A DNA stretch of 64,000 bases. It comes from an uncultured Flavobacteriales bacterium (GTDB lineage Bacteria > Bacteroidota > Bacteroidia > Flavobacteriales > Crocinitomicaceae). Positions 43,670 through 53,284 of the stretch are shown here, piece by piece. The notes beneath the pieces were generated by a model. That model was not told the origin of the DNA. It did no database searches and saw only the letters and a program-made list of their open reading frames with translations. Location: assembly GCA_946479285.1 (NCBI GenBank), contig CAMLFH010000013.1, positions 34,729 to 98,728 of the forward strand. The letters are read 5' to 3'. Position 1 is the stretch's first letter; every line of letters begins with the position of its first letter. The translations under genes and the position numbers were made by a program.

Positions 43670-46600
43670 ATGAAAAAACGAATATCATTATTGGGAATAT
43701 TTATCTCAATAGGAATTCATGCGGATGCTCAACAGGCTCCAACCAACACTTTTCCTGCCGGTGCGGCGGCAAATGGTTCAAACAACGCCCAATTTTGGTC
43801 TCGCGCAGGGAATACTCCATTCGGAGGTCAAAATAACATCTTCGGAACTTTGTGGGATTCCCCGATTTACGTCCGAACCAATGGACTGGATCGAGCCACG
43901 TTCTTTTCAAATCAAGGTGGTATGGCTCCACCATGGGTAAACCCTTTACCCTTCGGTGGCGGAATGGCCATTAACCTGGATCCTTCAAATCCTATCCGAA
44001 ACCCGCTTGCATTGCTGCATATTGGCGAGCATTTGCAGGGAAACCTGGCAACGGGAGGCGGTCCACAAGGTGGTTACCGTTCCTGGATGCAGGTAGGTAC
44101 TTTTTATGGGCATCGTAGTGATCAGTTATACGTCGGAATGAAACTGGAAACTTCCATAACCGGGGATCGTGCTGATGCAATTATTAATTGGGGCGATAAT
44201 ACGAACTTATCAGGAAACCCAATCACAGACGGACCGGATTTTCTTCGGTTCATTTTTACTGCACCACGCGGACTTGCCGGTTATAATACGTATGCTGCCG
44301 GGAATGACGGATTGGAAGTTATGCGTTTTCAACACAATGGCTCGGTAGGAATCGGGAATTTCTACAATGATCCGTTGTTCCCATTTCGCAATCCTTCCAG
44401 GCGTTTGGAGATTCTTTCGGATAAAACAGCAGCCAACGCAAACGGCACACCCATTTTGCGGTTGACGCATACCCAACAGGATCCCGCTAACTCAGCTACT
44501 ACCGGAAAGTTCATTGATTTTGAGCCCAGATCAAGCGGTGACCTGGCTATCCAGGCATTTAATAATACCTTAAGTACGACAGCGAATAGAGATTCCAAAC
44601 AACGCTATGTGGGGATCAATACCTCAAATCCTGGAAATACGCTCGAAATAAACTCTCAATTCAGTACTCCGAATACGCCAAATGGTGTACAGGCTGCAAC
44701 AGGCTGGGCAGGGTTGCGCTTTACTGACCTGAATTCAGGTTCAACTCCTCAAACAAATCCGGGAACTGGTATGTTAGCAGTAAATGCAAGTGGTGATGTG
44801 GTTTATGTTGAAGCACTAACAGGTGCAGTCGGTCCACAAGGTCCACAGGGACCGCAAGGTTTACCAGGTCCTGCAGGACCACAGGGAATTCAAGGAGTTG
44901 CTGGGCCACAAGGTTCTCAGGGACCGATAGGTTTAACGGGAGCAACCGGACCGCAAGGTCCAATAGGAGCAACTGGTCCACAAGGTCCAGCCGGATCATC
45001 AACTGGTGCACACAACGGAACATCCGTTTCTACAATTGATATTACCAAAGTTTCTTTGGGTCAAAATCTGAATCAGATAGGAAATCCAGGACAACTTTTA
45101 AGTACACGTGAAGTGCCAATGAACGACAACAATATTTTATTTACGAATCCTACAAGTTCAAATAACAATGCGAACCGTATTGGAATTGGCACATCTACGC
45201 CTACAGCTAAATTAGATATTACATTAAATGCGGGCGGTGTACCTATTGCTAACTCAACTTCTTTAAGTGTAACCAATAATCAAGCTTCAACGGGTACTTT
45301 TAGTGCCAGCTTTGGTCAGGTCATCAACGTCCTTGGCGCCAACTATTCAAATACTGGAAGCAGCTTGCTTGTATCCGCAGGAAGCGGATATACCACTGGT
45401 GTAAAGACAGTACTTGTCGGCACAAGTGCAACGAGTAACACCAATGCAGGATTTCACGCGACGTCGTCAGTGGCAAATGGCTTTGCTAACTTCGGCATGT
45501 ATGGTGTTGCAAGACTATCAAGAAATAACACAGGTGGATATTTCGAAGGTAGTGCAGCGGGAAGTAGTATTTCAACAACTAACCGTGGTGTATGGGCACT
45601 TGCCTTTGGAGCAGGAAATAATACAAATACAGCAGTTTTTGCCAACACTCAAGGAACAGGTGGATTATATAACTATGGAGTAGAGAGCAGAGTCGCATGT
45701 ACTACTGGTGTCAATTATGGTGTTTATTCACATGTTAACATGAGCAATAGTGTTAGTAGAGCGGGTTATTTCACTGGTCCCGTTCAAGTGACAGGAGCTC
45801 CACTTATTGGTTCAGATCAACAGTTTAAAACTAATGTAAGCTCATTAAAAGGAAGTTTGAGTAAGATCCAAACTTTGAAACCGGTCTCGTACTTTATGGA
45901 TACGACAAACTTTGCTCAATTTAACTTTGATTCTAAAAAGCAGTTTGGATTTATTGCACAGGAAGTCGCAACAGTCTTTCCTAATTTGGTGTACGAAAGT
46001 TTACATCCCGCGCAGTATGATTCTTTAGGAGTTGAAATTTCTCCGGCAGTACCTTACAAGTCTCTTAACTACAATGCAATGATCCCTATAAATACAATGG
46101 CAATCATCGAACTGAACAAAAAGGTTGATGCAATCTCACTTTCTGACGAGTCTATCAAAACCAACGTGCAGGATTTGACAGGATCATTGGCTAAGGTTTT
46201 GGATATGCGCGGAGTTTCTTATGACTGGGATAATACGGTACATCCAGAATTGAATTTAGATAGTTTAAATCAGGTTGGATTTATCGCACAGGAGATTCAG
46301 CAAATTGATCCACGTTTGACATTTGTTGCGGATGATAATCTTTTGCACGTCAAGTATGAAAAGGTCGTGCCAATCATGGCCGAGGCGATCGAAGAACTAA
46401 ATGAACAGGTATCGGGCAAAGATTCGATTATTAATGTATTGGTGACTGAGAATACTACTCAACAAAATACCATTGATGATCTGAACAATCGTTTGACGCA
46501 ATTGGAAAACTGTTTATCAGGAATTCTTCCATATTTATGCCAGCTAAGCCAAAGCGCAATCCAGGCAAATACTCCTGCTGCACAGGAAGCAGTTCGAAGC

Positions 46601-46888
46601 AACCTGGACGTGACGCTGAGCAGCCGCAATACGATCATTTTGGACCAAAACGTTCCGAATCCGTTTGCTGAACAAACAGTCATCAACTTCTCTATTCCGG
46701 AGACGGTGAAAAAGGCACAGATCCATTTTTACGACGGGCAAGGAAAACTCATCCAGTCGGTGGATGTTGTTGATCGCGGATTGGGAAGTATCACGGTATT
46801 TGGTTCTGATTTGAGCACGGGTGTTTACACGTACACTTTGGTTGCAGATGGACAAGCCGTGGCAACTAAGAAAATGATGAAACAATAA
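43670..46888 (+). CDS. T9SS-exported protein with collagen-like repeats and two S74-type chaperone domains
   Basis: The 1072-residue protein has a signal peptide, an N-terminal beta-rich region (about 20-370), a collagen-like Gly-x-y stretch (about 384-442, [14 protein letters not shown] and similar), and a fibre-like region. Two peptidase S74 (endosialidase-chaperone-like) segments begin SDQQFK (S715, K720) and SDESIK (S825, K830). A coiled-coil-like stretch and a type A T9SS domain ([30 protein letters not shown]) end the protein. S74 domains trimerise tail-spike-like proteins and cleave themselves at the Ser, so this looks like a trimeric surface fibre. It probably shares a transcript with the copy-2 gene 13 bases upstream. 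Confidence 0.88.
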   Translation: MKKRISLLGIFISIGIHADAQQAPTNTFPAGAAANGSNNAQFWSRAGNTPFGGQNNIFGTLWDSPIYVRTNGLDRATFFSNQGGMAPPWVNPLPFGGGMAINLDPSNPIRNPLALLHIGEHLQGNLATGGGPQGGYRSWMQVGTFYGHRSDQLYVGMKLETSITGDRADAIINWGDNTNLSGNPITDGPDFLRFIFTAPRGLAGYNTYAAGNDGLEVMRFQHNGSVGIGNFYNDPLFPFRNPSRRLEILSDKTAANANGTPILRLTHTQQDPANSATTGKFIDFEPRSSGDLAIQAFNNTLSTTANRDSKQRYVGINTSNPGNTLEINSQFSTPNTPNGVQAATGWAGLRFTDLNSGSTPQTNPGTGMLAVNASGDVVYVEALTGAVGPQGPQGPQGLPGPAGPQGIQGVAGPQGSQGPIGLTGATGPQGPIGATGPQGPAGSSTGAHNGTSVSTIDITKVSLGQNLNQIGNPGQLLSTREVPMNDNNILFTNPTSSNNNANRIGIGTSTPTAKLDITLNAGGVPIANSTSLSVTNNQASTGTFSASFGQVINVLGANYSNTGSSLLVSAGSGYTTGVKTVLVGTSATSNTNAGFHATSSVANGFANFGMYGVARLSRNNTGGYFEGSAAGSSISTTNRGVWALAFGAGNNTNTAVFANTQGTGGLYNYGVESRVACTTGVNYGVYSHVNMSNSVSRAGYFTGPVQVTGAPLIGSDQQFKTNVSSLKGSLSKIQTLKPVSYFMDTTNFAQFNFDSKKQFGFIAQEVATVFPNLVYESLHPAQYDSLGVEISPAVPYKSLNYNAMIPINTMAIIELNKKVDAISLSDESIKTNVQDLTGSLAKVLDMRGVSYDWDNTVHPELNLDSLNQVGFIAQEIQQIDPRLTFVADDNLLHVKYEKVVPIMAEAIEELNEQVSGKDSIINVLVTENTTQQNTIDDLNNRLTQLENCLSGILPYLCQLSQSAIQANTPAAQEAVRSNLDVTLSSRNTIILDQNVPNPFAEQTVINFSIPETVKKAQIHFYDGQGKLIQSVDVVDRGLGSITVFGSDLSTGVYTYTLVADGQAVATKKMMKQ

Positions 46889-46902
46889 TTTAATTAAAAA
46901 AG

Positions 46903-46936
46903 AAGTGTTAGGATATCGTACGGTATTCTAACACTT
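46903..46936 (+). terminator. Hairpin after the fibre-like gene
   Basis: AAGTGTTAGGATA (46903-46915) and TATTCTAACACTT (46924-46936) form a 13-bp stem with one mismatch. Only a short T-rich stretch follows, so termination is likely but not certain. Confidence 0.55.
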
Positions 46937-46952
46937 TCACCCGGTTTTTGTT

Positions 46953-46980
46953 TTGGAAAACAATAAAAGTAGTATCTTCG
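46953..46980 (+). promoter_or_regulatory. Promoter of the first ompH gene
   Basis: TTG (46953-46955), 17 bases, then TATCTTCG (46973-46980), a one-base variant of TAnnTTTG. This gives ompH its own promoter downstream of the T9SS cluster. Confidence 0.55.
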
Positions 46981-47001
46981 TCGTTCTTTCAAATTTCGCC
47001 T

Positions 47002-47520
47002 ATGAAAACACTTGTTTTATGCTTATTCATGGTCTTTGGCATGACCTTTGTCAGCTCTGCTCAAAAGTACGGCTATATTGACTCTGAATTCATTTTGGGG
47101 AAGATGCCGGAATACAAAGAGGCTAAGGAGCGTTTAGACAAATTGGCCGAACGTTGGACCAAAGAAATTGAAGAGCGTTATGAAATGATCAAAAAGAAAA
47201 AGGAGAACTTTCTAAGAGAAGAGAGTTTACTGCCCAGCGAAGAGAAAACAAAACGCCAGGAAGAAATTGAAACATTGGAATCAGAAGCCATGCAAATGCA
47301 GCAAACGCGCTTTGGAGTTGCGGGAGATTATTTCCAGAAAAGACAGGAATTAATCAAACCGATCCAGGACCGTGTTTACGAAGCCATGCAGACAGTTGCT
47401 TCAAAACGGAATTATAGTTTTATCTTTGACAAGTCAAATCAAAGTAACCTGGTTTACGCCGATAGCAAATTCGATATCAGCGACGAGGTCCTTCGAGAAA
47501 TGGGTGTCAGCACTAAGTAA
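47002..47520 (+). CDS. OmpH/Skp family periplasmic chaperone (first copy)
   Basis: The 172-residue protein has a signal peptide (ending VSSAQ), then KYGYIDSEFILGKMPEYKEA, a long charged coiled coil and a C-terminal strand region (NYSFIFDKSNQSNLVYADSKFDIS). Skp-like trimers hold unfolded outer-membrane proteins for BamA. I start at 47002, which opens the signal peptide, not at an upstream TTG (46948) that would add 18 residues. The paralogous chaperone follows after 87 bases. Confidence 0.92.
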   Translation: MKTLVLCLFMVFGMTFVSSAQKYGYIDSEFILGKMPEYKEAKERLDKLAERWTKEIEERYEMIKKKKENFLREESLLPSEEKTKRQEEIETLESEAMQMQQTRFGVAGDYFQKRQELIKPIQDRVYEAMQTVASKRNYSFIFDKSNQSNLVYADSKFDISDEVLREMGVSTK

Positions 47521-47607
47521 GCAATCCGCGACACGGATTCACAATTAAAAGCAGAGCTCTTAACTATCAGGGTGACGCAATAAAACCAAATAAACACAAA
47601 AACAAAA

Positions 47608-48126
47608 ATGAAAAAAATCCTATTTGCCCTGGCACTTACTGTATGTGCAATCGCAACTACGCAAGCTCAATCAAAAATCGGGCACGTGAGATCTCAAGTA
47701 TTGTTAGATACAATGCCGTCGCGTAAAGCTGCTATTAAAGAAATCAAAGAAATTGAGAACGCAGGCTTGAAAGAGTTGAAAGATGCAGACAGCGCTATAC
47801 AGGTTGCTTATGTGAAGTATCAGAAAGAGATGGGTACTATGTCTGAAACTGTGAGACAATATGAAGAAAACCGTATTCGCCGCATGCAGGCAAACCTGGA
47901 AGAGCGTCAACAGCAAATTGATCAGCAATTGCAAATGATGACACAGGAAATGAATGTGGTGATCCTTAACCGTGTGAAAAAAGCGGTAGAGATTGTAGCG
48001 AACGCGAAGAAATACAATTACATCATCGATGAAAGCACCACGCTTTTCTCTGCTGGTGGTATTGACGTAACGAACGAGGTAATCGTGGAGTTATTGAAGC
48101 TGGAAGCTGCATCTAAAACGAAATAA
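47608..48126 (+). CDS. OmpH/Skp family periplasmic chaperone (second copy)
   Basis: The 172-residue protein has a signal peptide (ending TTQAQ), the SKIGHVRSQVLLDTMPSRKAA start, a long coiled coil with many Gln/Glu, and the NYIIDESTTLFSAGGIDVTNEV C-terminal strands. It is a second Skp-like chaperone, probably of overlapping function with the first. A strong terminator follows. Confidence 0.92.
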   Translation: MKKILFALALTVCAIATTQAQSKIGHVRSQVLLDTMPSRKAAIKEIKEIENAGLKELKDADSAIQVAYVKYQKEMGTMSETVRQYEENRIRRMQANLEERQQQIDQQLQMMTQEMNVVILNRVKKAVEIVANAKKYNYIIDESTTLFSAGGIDVTNEVIVELLKLEAASKTK

Positions 48127-48142
48127 TATTCAATCAACTTTT

Positions 48143-48186
48143 AAAGGTGCCTTTCCCGAACCTTCGGGACTAAGGCACCTTTTTTT
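48143..48186 (+). terminator. Terminator of the ompH pair
   Basis: AAAGGTGCCTT (48143-48153) and AAGGCACCTTT (48172-48182) form an 11-bp stem enclosing a second hairpin (TCCCGAA/TTCGGGA), followed by Ts to 48186. Confidence 0.9.
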
Positions 48187-48226
48187 ATTTAACCTATTTT
48201 AATTACCGTGGTAAATAATAACATCG

Positions 48227-48234
48227 TATATTTG
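48227..48234 (+). promoter_or_regulatory. -7 element TATATTTG, N4 from the LigB-type dioxygenase ATG
   Basis: TATATTTG is followed by TGCT and the ATG at 48239, a leaderless-type arrangement. Confidence 0.6.
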
Positions 48235-48238
48235 TGCT

Positions 48239-49117
48239 ATGAAACGCCAATCATTTGTAAAAGGTATGTTGGGATTTGCTGCATTGGGTGGATTGACTTC
48301 GGTTGCTTCGCTGGGAAAAATATTGAAAGAGGAAGATTATACGTATCCGGCATTGTTTATCGGTCACGGTTCTCCCATGAACGGAATTGAAGACACACAT
48401 TTTTCCAGGCAGTGGAAGAACGAGGTGCAGCATTTGCCCGATCCGAAAATGGTTTTGGTGATCTCTGCTCACTGGCTCACGAAGGGAACTTTTGTTACGG
48501 CAATGGAACATCCGCAAACGATCCACGATTTTGGAGGTTTCCCGGATGAATTATTTGCGGTTCAATACCCGGCACCGGGAAGTCCGGAATGGGCACAACA
48601 AACCAAAGATTTGGTAAAAAGCACAGATGTTCATCTGGATCATGAGTGGGGACTCGATCACGGAACCTGGACCGTAGTGCGCCACATGTACCCGGAAGCA
48701 GAAATTCCGGTGTTACAACTTTCAATTGATTACAACAAACCGGCTGCTTATCACTATGCACTGGCGCAGGAGTTGAAAGAACTGCGCAAGAAAGGAGTTT
48801 TGATTATCGGAAGTGGAAACATGGTTCACAACCTGCGCATGGTGGCCTGGGATCAGTTAAAGACTTCCAATTACGGCTACGACTGGGCGATTGAAGCCAA
48901 TGACACCTTCAATAAACTGATCCTCGACAGAGATCACCAGTCTTTAATCGACTATCAGAAACTTGGATCATTTGCACAGCTGGCGATCCCGACACCGGAC
49001 CATTATTACCCGCTGATCTACAGTTTGGGGGTATCAGACACGAAAGATGAGATTACAATATTCAATAATGAATTAGTTGCAGGTTCCCTCAATATGACCT
49101 CTGTTCGATTTGGGTAA
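48239..49117 (+). CDS. Extradiol dioxygenase, LigB/YgiD family (4,5-DOPA dioxygenase-like)
   Basis: The 292-residue protein has the YgiD-type zinc-enzyme motifs: FIGHGSPMN (H43), ISAHWLT (H78), GLDHGTW (H141), GSGNMVHNLR (H197) and TPDHYYP (H255). Members open catechol rings such as DOPA, or have related ring-cleaving roles. An N-terminal extension (MKRQSFVKGMLGFAALGGLT) looks like a Tat-type signal with a Lys-Arg pair, so it may be exported folded; most YgiD proteins are cytoplasmic. The promoter element four bases upstream predicts a leaderless mRNA. murI starts 27 bases after the stop. Confidence 0.88.
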   Translation: MKRQSFVKGMLGFAALGGLTSVASLGKILKEEDYTYPALFIGHGSPMNGIEDTHFSRQWKNEVQHLPDPKMVLVISAHWLTKGTFVTAMEHPQTIHDFGGFPDELFAVQYPAPGSPEWAQQTKDLVKSTDVHLDHEWGLDHGTWTVVRHMYPEAEIPVLQLSIDYNKPAAYHYALAQELKELRKKGVLIIGSGNMVHNLRMVAWDQLKTSNYGYDWAIEANDTFNKLILDRDHQSLIDYQKLGSFAQLAIPTPDHYYPLIYSLGVSDTKDEITIFNNELVAGSLNMTSVRFG

Positions 49118-49132
49118 AACAGAAACGTTGTG

Positions 49133-49140
49133 TACTTTTG
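49133..49140 (+). promoter_or_regulatory. -7 element TACTTTTG, N4 from the murI ATG
   Basis: TACTTTTG is followed by GCGC and the ATG at 49145. It also shows that a longer frame starting at 49130 is wrong, since that start would lie upstream of the promoter element. Confidence 0.6.
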
Positions 49141-49144
49141 GCGC

Positions 49145-49972
49145 ATGTCAGTGAAAGGTCCAATTGGTGTATTTGATTCGGGATACGGTGGTTTAACCGT
49201 CCTGAAAGAAATCAGAGAAAAGCTGCCCGAATATGATTTCCTGTATTTGGGAGATAATGCCCGGGCACCCTACGGTTCCAGGAGTTTCGACGTTATTTAT
49301 CAATATACCTGGCAGGCCGTTCAGGCTTTGTTTGACCGGGATTGTTCGCTGGTCATTTTAGCCTGCAATACCGCTTCTGCAAAAGCACTCCGCAGTATTC
49401 AGCGCATTAAGCTTCCGGAATTACATCCGGATAAGCGGGTTCTGGGAGTCATACGCCCAAGTGCAGAAGAACTGGATAAACATACCAAAACAAAACATGT
49501 GGGCGTATTGGGAACAGACGGAACCATTCGTTCGAACAGCTACCAGATCGAATTAGCCAACTTTGCGCCGGATTTGGTAGTGAACCAGCATGCTTGCCCG
49601 ATGTGGGTTCCGCTGGTCGAAAACAATCAATTCGACACACCGGGCGGAATTTATTTCATTCAGAGCGACCTTGTTTCTTTGATAGAGAAAGATCCTAAAA
49701 TTGATACGATCTTATTGGCTTGTACGCACTACCCTATTTTACAGGAGCAATTACAAAAACTGCTTCCAACGCATATTGAAGTATTGTCGCAAGGGAAAAT
49801 TGTAGCAGAAAGCCTGGCGGATTATTTGGTCCGTCACCCGCAAATGGATGCAAAGTGTTTGAAAAGCGGTTCTGTTCGCTATTTGACTACCGAAAGCGCC
49901 AAAGATTTCAGCGAAAAAGCTTCTTTGTTGATGAACGATCAGATTGAAGCCGAACACTTAACCTTACATTAA
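49145..49972 (+). CDS. murI: Glutamate racemase
   Basis: The 275-residue protein interconverts L- and D-glutamate for peptidoglycan. It has FDSGYGGLTVL (D11), YLGDNARAPYG, the first catalytic cysteine C74 in LACNTASA and the second C193 in LLACTHYPIL. The ATG at 49145 is selected because it directly precedes the first beta strand and follows the promoter by four bases. In many Bacteroidota murI sits directly after ompH; here the dioxygenase lies between. A TSUP gene follows 12 bases downstream. Confidence 0.96.
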   Translation: MSVKGPIGVFDSGYGGLTVLKEIREKLPEYDFLYLGDNARAPYGSRSFDVIYQYTWQAVQALFDRDCSLVILACNTASAKALRSIQRIKLPELHPDKRVLGVIRPSAEELDKHTKTKHVGVLGTDGTIRSNSYQIELANFAPDLVVNQHACPMWVPLVENNQFDTPGGIYFIQSDLVSLIEKDPKIDTILLACTHYPILQEQLQKLLPTHIEVLSQGKIVAESLADYLVRHPQMDAKCLKSGSVRYLTTESAKDFSEKASLLMNDQIEAEHLTLH

Positions 49973-49984
49973 ACACCGGATTCC

Positions 49985-50785
49985 TTGACTTTAGAGATTA
50001 TCGGATATTTTTTAGCACTCTTTGTAGGGCTGGTACTCGGGACACTGGGTGGCGGAGGCTCTATCCTGGCAGTTCCGATTTTGGTTGTTTTCTTCCAACT
50101 GGAACCTCAAAACGCAACTATTTATTCCCTCTTTATTGTTGGTGTAACGTCATTATTCGGCGCTATTAAACACTTCAATTCCAAATTGATCAATCCGAAG
50201 AACACCCTGCTGTTCGGAATTCCGGCAGTCATCAGCATTTCGCTCACACGCTTATTTGTGGTTCCGGCCCTTCCACCTGTTATTCAACTTGGCGAACACA
50301 TTGTTTTTGAAAAGAACACGTTTATCATGATCCTCTTTGCGATTTTGATGATCCTTGCCTCTATTCCCATGATCAGAGGTCAGAAAGAACATGCTGCTAC
50401 GAAAAAGAACAGACCAACTATCCTGGTAATCTTCGGAGGTATTATTGGGTTTATCAGCGGACTGGTTGGCGCGGGTGGCGGATTTATGATCATTCCTTCA
50501 CTTTCCATTTTTATGAAAGTTCCCATCAAGAATGCCATAGCAACTTCCATCGTCATCATCGCTATTAATTCCTTGAGCGGGTTTACAGCAGAGTTATTTA
50601 CACCCCATTTGAAATTAAACTGGGTGGTCCTTCTTGGTTTTACTTTGATTGCAACAGCAGGATTAATAATCGGGCTGAAGCTCAATCACAAACTAAATGC
50701 TGCAAAGCTGAAAAAAGGCTTCGGGATCTTTGTACTGATCATCGGAATTTCTATTCTTATTACCGAGATTATCTCCGGCCGTTAA
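49985..50785 (+). CDS. TSUP-family (TauE/SafE) membrane transporter
   Basis: The 266-residue protein has about eight membrane segments and two copies of the TSUP loop: LGTLGGGGSILAVPIL near residues 19-34 and ISGLVGAGGGFMIIPSL near 158-174. The family moves sulfite, sulfonates or other small anions; the substrate here is unknown. The start codon is TTG, 12 bases after murI, and no ATG precedes the first helix. The stop codon interlocks through TTAA with the convergent DUF5686 gene. Confidence 0.9.
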   Translation: MTLEIIGYFLALFVGLVLGTLGGGGSILAVPILVVFFQLEPQNATIYSLFIVGVTSLFGAIKHFNSKLINPKNTLLFGIPAVISISLTRLFVVPALPPVIQLGEHIVFEKNTFIMILFAILMILASIPMIRGQKEHAATKKNRPTILVIFGGIIGFISGLVGAGGGFMIIPSLSIFMKVPIKNAIATSIVIIAINSLSGFTAELFTPHLKLNWVVLLGFTLIATAGLIIGLKLNHKLNAAKLKKGFGIFVLIIGISILITEIISGR

Positions 50786-53181
50786 AACAAGCTGATATTC
50801 AAGGTAAATTTAGCAGTGATGTTCTTTTCAACCTTTGGAGAAATGACTCCTCCGGCATAGTGATAGAAACCTCCGATACCAAATCCGATCCTGTTCAGAA
50901 TAATCACACTGTTAGCGATCAATCCCGCTTCAGCATATCCTTTATCGAATGAATTGAAAGCGATGGAATGACGACTCGCATCTTCTTTGCTTCCGTAACC
51001 GATTGCATGGTGAACCGCAAACTGCGGCTGCGTCCATTTCTTATTGGTTTTAATGGCTTTAAAATCAAACCGTGTGAACAAGGCTGTCATGCGCGAAGAA
51101 TAATACGTAGAAGCTATCATCGTTTCGAAAGAATTCGCCGCTGATATTTTCCACATTCCTCCGGTTCCCTGACCAACCTGCTGCAATAACAAAGGAGCAT
51201 CCCCGTCTACTGCAGTTCCCATCAAAACATAGGTAAATTTACCCACTGCACGAATCGGGATAATTTGCTGAACACCGACTGTGAGGCGTGTATAATCAAT
51301 TTTAGCTGCCGTAACTCCGGGAAGGCTTTTGGTAACTTTAGCGGTAATAATCGGCCAGTTTGAACCTTTCGAAACCCGTTTTGTTCCCAATGAAATAACT
51401 TTGTCGCGGATTGCCCAGGTCAATTCCAAAGAGCTTTCAGCAATATCATAGTGATCGATGGATCCCATTTCGGGCTTCGTCCACTGGTATTGATAACCAC
51501 GGGTAAACTCAATACGCTGATAAGAACCGGAAAGACGGAATTTCAGACGCGGGAAAATATACCCCGAAAAAGCAACTTCTCCGATTCGTTGTTTATCCAT
51601 CTGGCGGATGTAAATATTTCGGTAGAATGAATTCAAAAGTGTTATGACCGGCTCAGAAGTCATACCGGTTCCTCCTCTTTCGATAATATCCTGCTGGTAA
51701 CGCGCTTCAAAATCCAGGAAGTATTTCGGAAACAAAGTTACTTTTCCATAACCTCCGTATTTCCACATTTTATCCTTAAAACCGTAAGCAAAATAACCTC
51801 CAACCCGGAAACGATCCGATAGTTTATCACTTGTTTCCAATCCGATTCCCAAACGGAAACCTTCATAATCACGGAAGTTTACCAATCTCAGGATATCTGC
51901 CTGGAAGTATCCTAAAGGAATCTTACCCTGCAGCAAGGATTGAAGCATTTTCAATTTCCCTTCCAGGTTCTCTGCTTTTGAAACACTGTCGATTACCTGA
52001 TAGGTTTTCAAATCTTTTGCATCCAGATCATACTTCCGTTTGGCATCCCAGTGCGTACTGTCTTTTTTATTTGCATCCCGGGCAGTTTCCACAAAGACTG
52101 CATTGAAGTGTTCATCCTTCATATCTGCATCCAGCACCACGCGATCAATGTAAGTATTCCCTTTACCAACAAGATATGCATCTTTGATCTTTGAACTGAA
52201 TGACAATCCCGGAGCGATGACTTCCGTAGACAATTTGTATGGGAACCATTTTTTTCCATCCAGCAAAGCGTATTCCTGTACGATTGTAGGATGAATTCCC
52301 CCGTTATTTTCTGCCGGCTCAGCAATTACCTTTTCAACCGCATATCCTCTTGTATTGATATACAAAGTTCCCTTCATCCCTTCGAAATTTTTATCTCTTC
52401 TTGGTTGAAAACGAATGGTATAAGTGGTATCTCCGGGAGCTGTGATCGTGGTATCTTCCAGGATAAACAAATACCTGCGGATAGATCCAAGTGCAAGCGG
52501 ATTCAGGTACGATCTTCCGAAAATATCAAACTGATTGTCATAAAAATTGAATGACTGCAATTCGTTTGCGAAGGTCGAAAGCATGGGATCCGTAAACCCG
52601 GAAACCCGGTAAGCGCTGATTATTTCCTTTTCTTTAAAGGGAGGTTTGAAATATTTGGTAGAGGTGCTTTCCAGTAAAAAGATATGCTGCTGATTAAAGA
52701 ATTTTTTCAAATCAAGCAGGTTCGTATCTGCTGTTGTATCTGAAATTTGTCCCAGTGCGTCCTGGTTGATCGTAAAGACAAACTTATTGTAGCTGTCGTA
52801 CTTAAATGCCACATCCGACTTCGGGTGATTTTTCTTACGGTTCTCGATAGCCAGTTCCATAATGCGTTCGGCAGGATTTACTCCCGGCAAAATCGTCACC
52901 TCCTCAATTTCACTGGCTTGTTCGGACATAAAAACAATCATATCACCGGTAATGGTAATAGTTGTATCACGGAAGCTTGTCATTTTCAAAGTTACCTGCT
53001 TATTTCCCGGAGGATTTGTAAATCTGCCATCCAAATCTGCCAAAAAGGGTCTTCCATTCTGCGGATAAACCTTCACGAACGGAATAGTAGTGTGAGAAAC
53101 ACTCTCCTGAACCTGAATTTGTTGTGCGAAAAATGAGGTGGTAAAAAGAAGGGCAAATAAGCTTAGTAAAATTGCTTTCAT
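50782..53181 (-). CDS. DUF5686 outer-membrane protein with carboxypeptidase-regulatory-like domain
   Basis: The 799-residue protein has a signal peptide (ending TSFFAQ), an N-terminal carboxypeptidase-D regulatory-like domain (about 22-100; PFVKVYPQNGRPFLADLDGRF) and a long beta-barrel-like region typical of DUF5686, ending with a C-terminal Phe (NISLF) as for outer-membrane barrels. The family is common in Bacteroidota, often annotated as TonB-receptor-like, but its substrate is unknown. A 22-bp hairpin sequence lies seven bases upstream of the ATG. It is convergent with the TSUP gene. Confidence 0.85.
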   Translation of the reverse strand: MKAILLSLFALLFTTSFFAQQIQVQESVSHTTIPFVKVYPQNGRPFLADLDGRFTNPPGNKQVTLKMTSFRDTTITITGDMIVFMSEQASEIEEVTILPGVNPAERIMELAIENRKKNHPKSDVAFKYDSYNKFVFTINQDALGQISDTTADTNLLDLKKFFNQQHIFLLESTSTKYFKPPFKEKEIISAYRVSGFTDPMLSTFANELQSFNFYDNQFDIFGRSYLNPLALGSIRRYLFILEDTTITAPGDTTYTIRFQPRRDKNFEGMKGTLYINTRGYAVEKVIAEPAENNGGIHPTIVQEYALLDGKKWFPYKLSTEVIAPGLSFSSKIKDAYLVGKGNTYIDRVVLDADMKDEHFNAVFVETARDANKKDSTHWDAKRKYDLDAKDLKTYQVIDSVSKAENLEGKLKMLQSLLQGKIPLGYFQADILRLVNFRDYEGFRLGIGLETSDKLSDRFRVGGYFAYGFKDKMWKYGGYGKVTLFPKYFLDFEARYQQDIIERGGTGMTSEPVITLLNSFYRNIYIRQMDKQRIGEVAFSGYIFPRLKFRLSGSYQRIEFTRGYQYQWTKPEMGSIDHYDIAESSLELTWAIRDKVISLGTKRVSKGSNWPIITAKVTKSLPGVTAAKIDYTRLTVGVQQIIPIRAVGKFTYVLMGTAVDGDAPLLLQQVGQGTGGMWKISAANSFETMIASTYYSSRMTALFTRFDFKAIKTNKKWTQPQFAVHHAIGYGSKEDASRHSIAFNSFDKGYAEAGLIANSVIILNRIGFGIGGFYHYAGGVISPKVEKNITAKFTLNISLF

Positions 53182-53187
53182 AAATTT

Positions 53188-53209
53188 TTTGTCTTATTGG
53201 TAAGACAAA
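53188..53209. promoter_or_regulatory. Inverted repeat immediately upstream of the DUF5686 gene
   Basis: TTTGTCTTA (53188-53196), loop TTGG, then TAAGACAAA (53201-53209) give a perfect 9-bp stem, seven bases from the start codon. It could be an operator, or an mRNA hairpin in the leader that affects translation. Confidence 0.55.
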
Positions 53210-53284
53210 CTAAGTCAAAAAAAGTTACAGTTCCCTAAAAAAATCGTGAAGTTTCATTGGACTTCCGTAATTTCGTAGAGAAGG

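Noticed and set aside
49130..49145. Earlier start for murI
   Set aside because: That start lies upstream of the TACTTTTG promoter element, so it could not be on the mRNA; the ATG at 49145 also matches the family N terminus.
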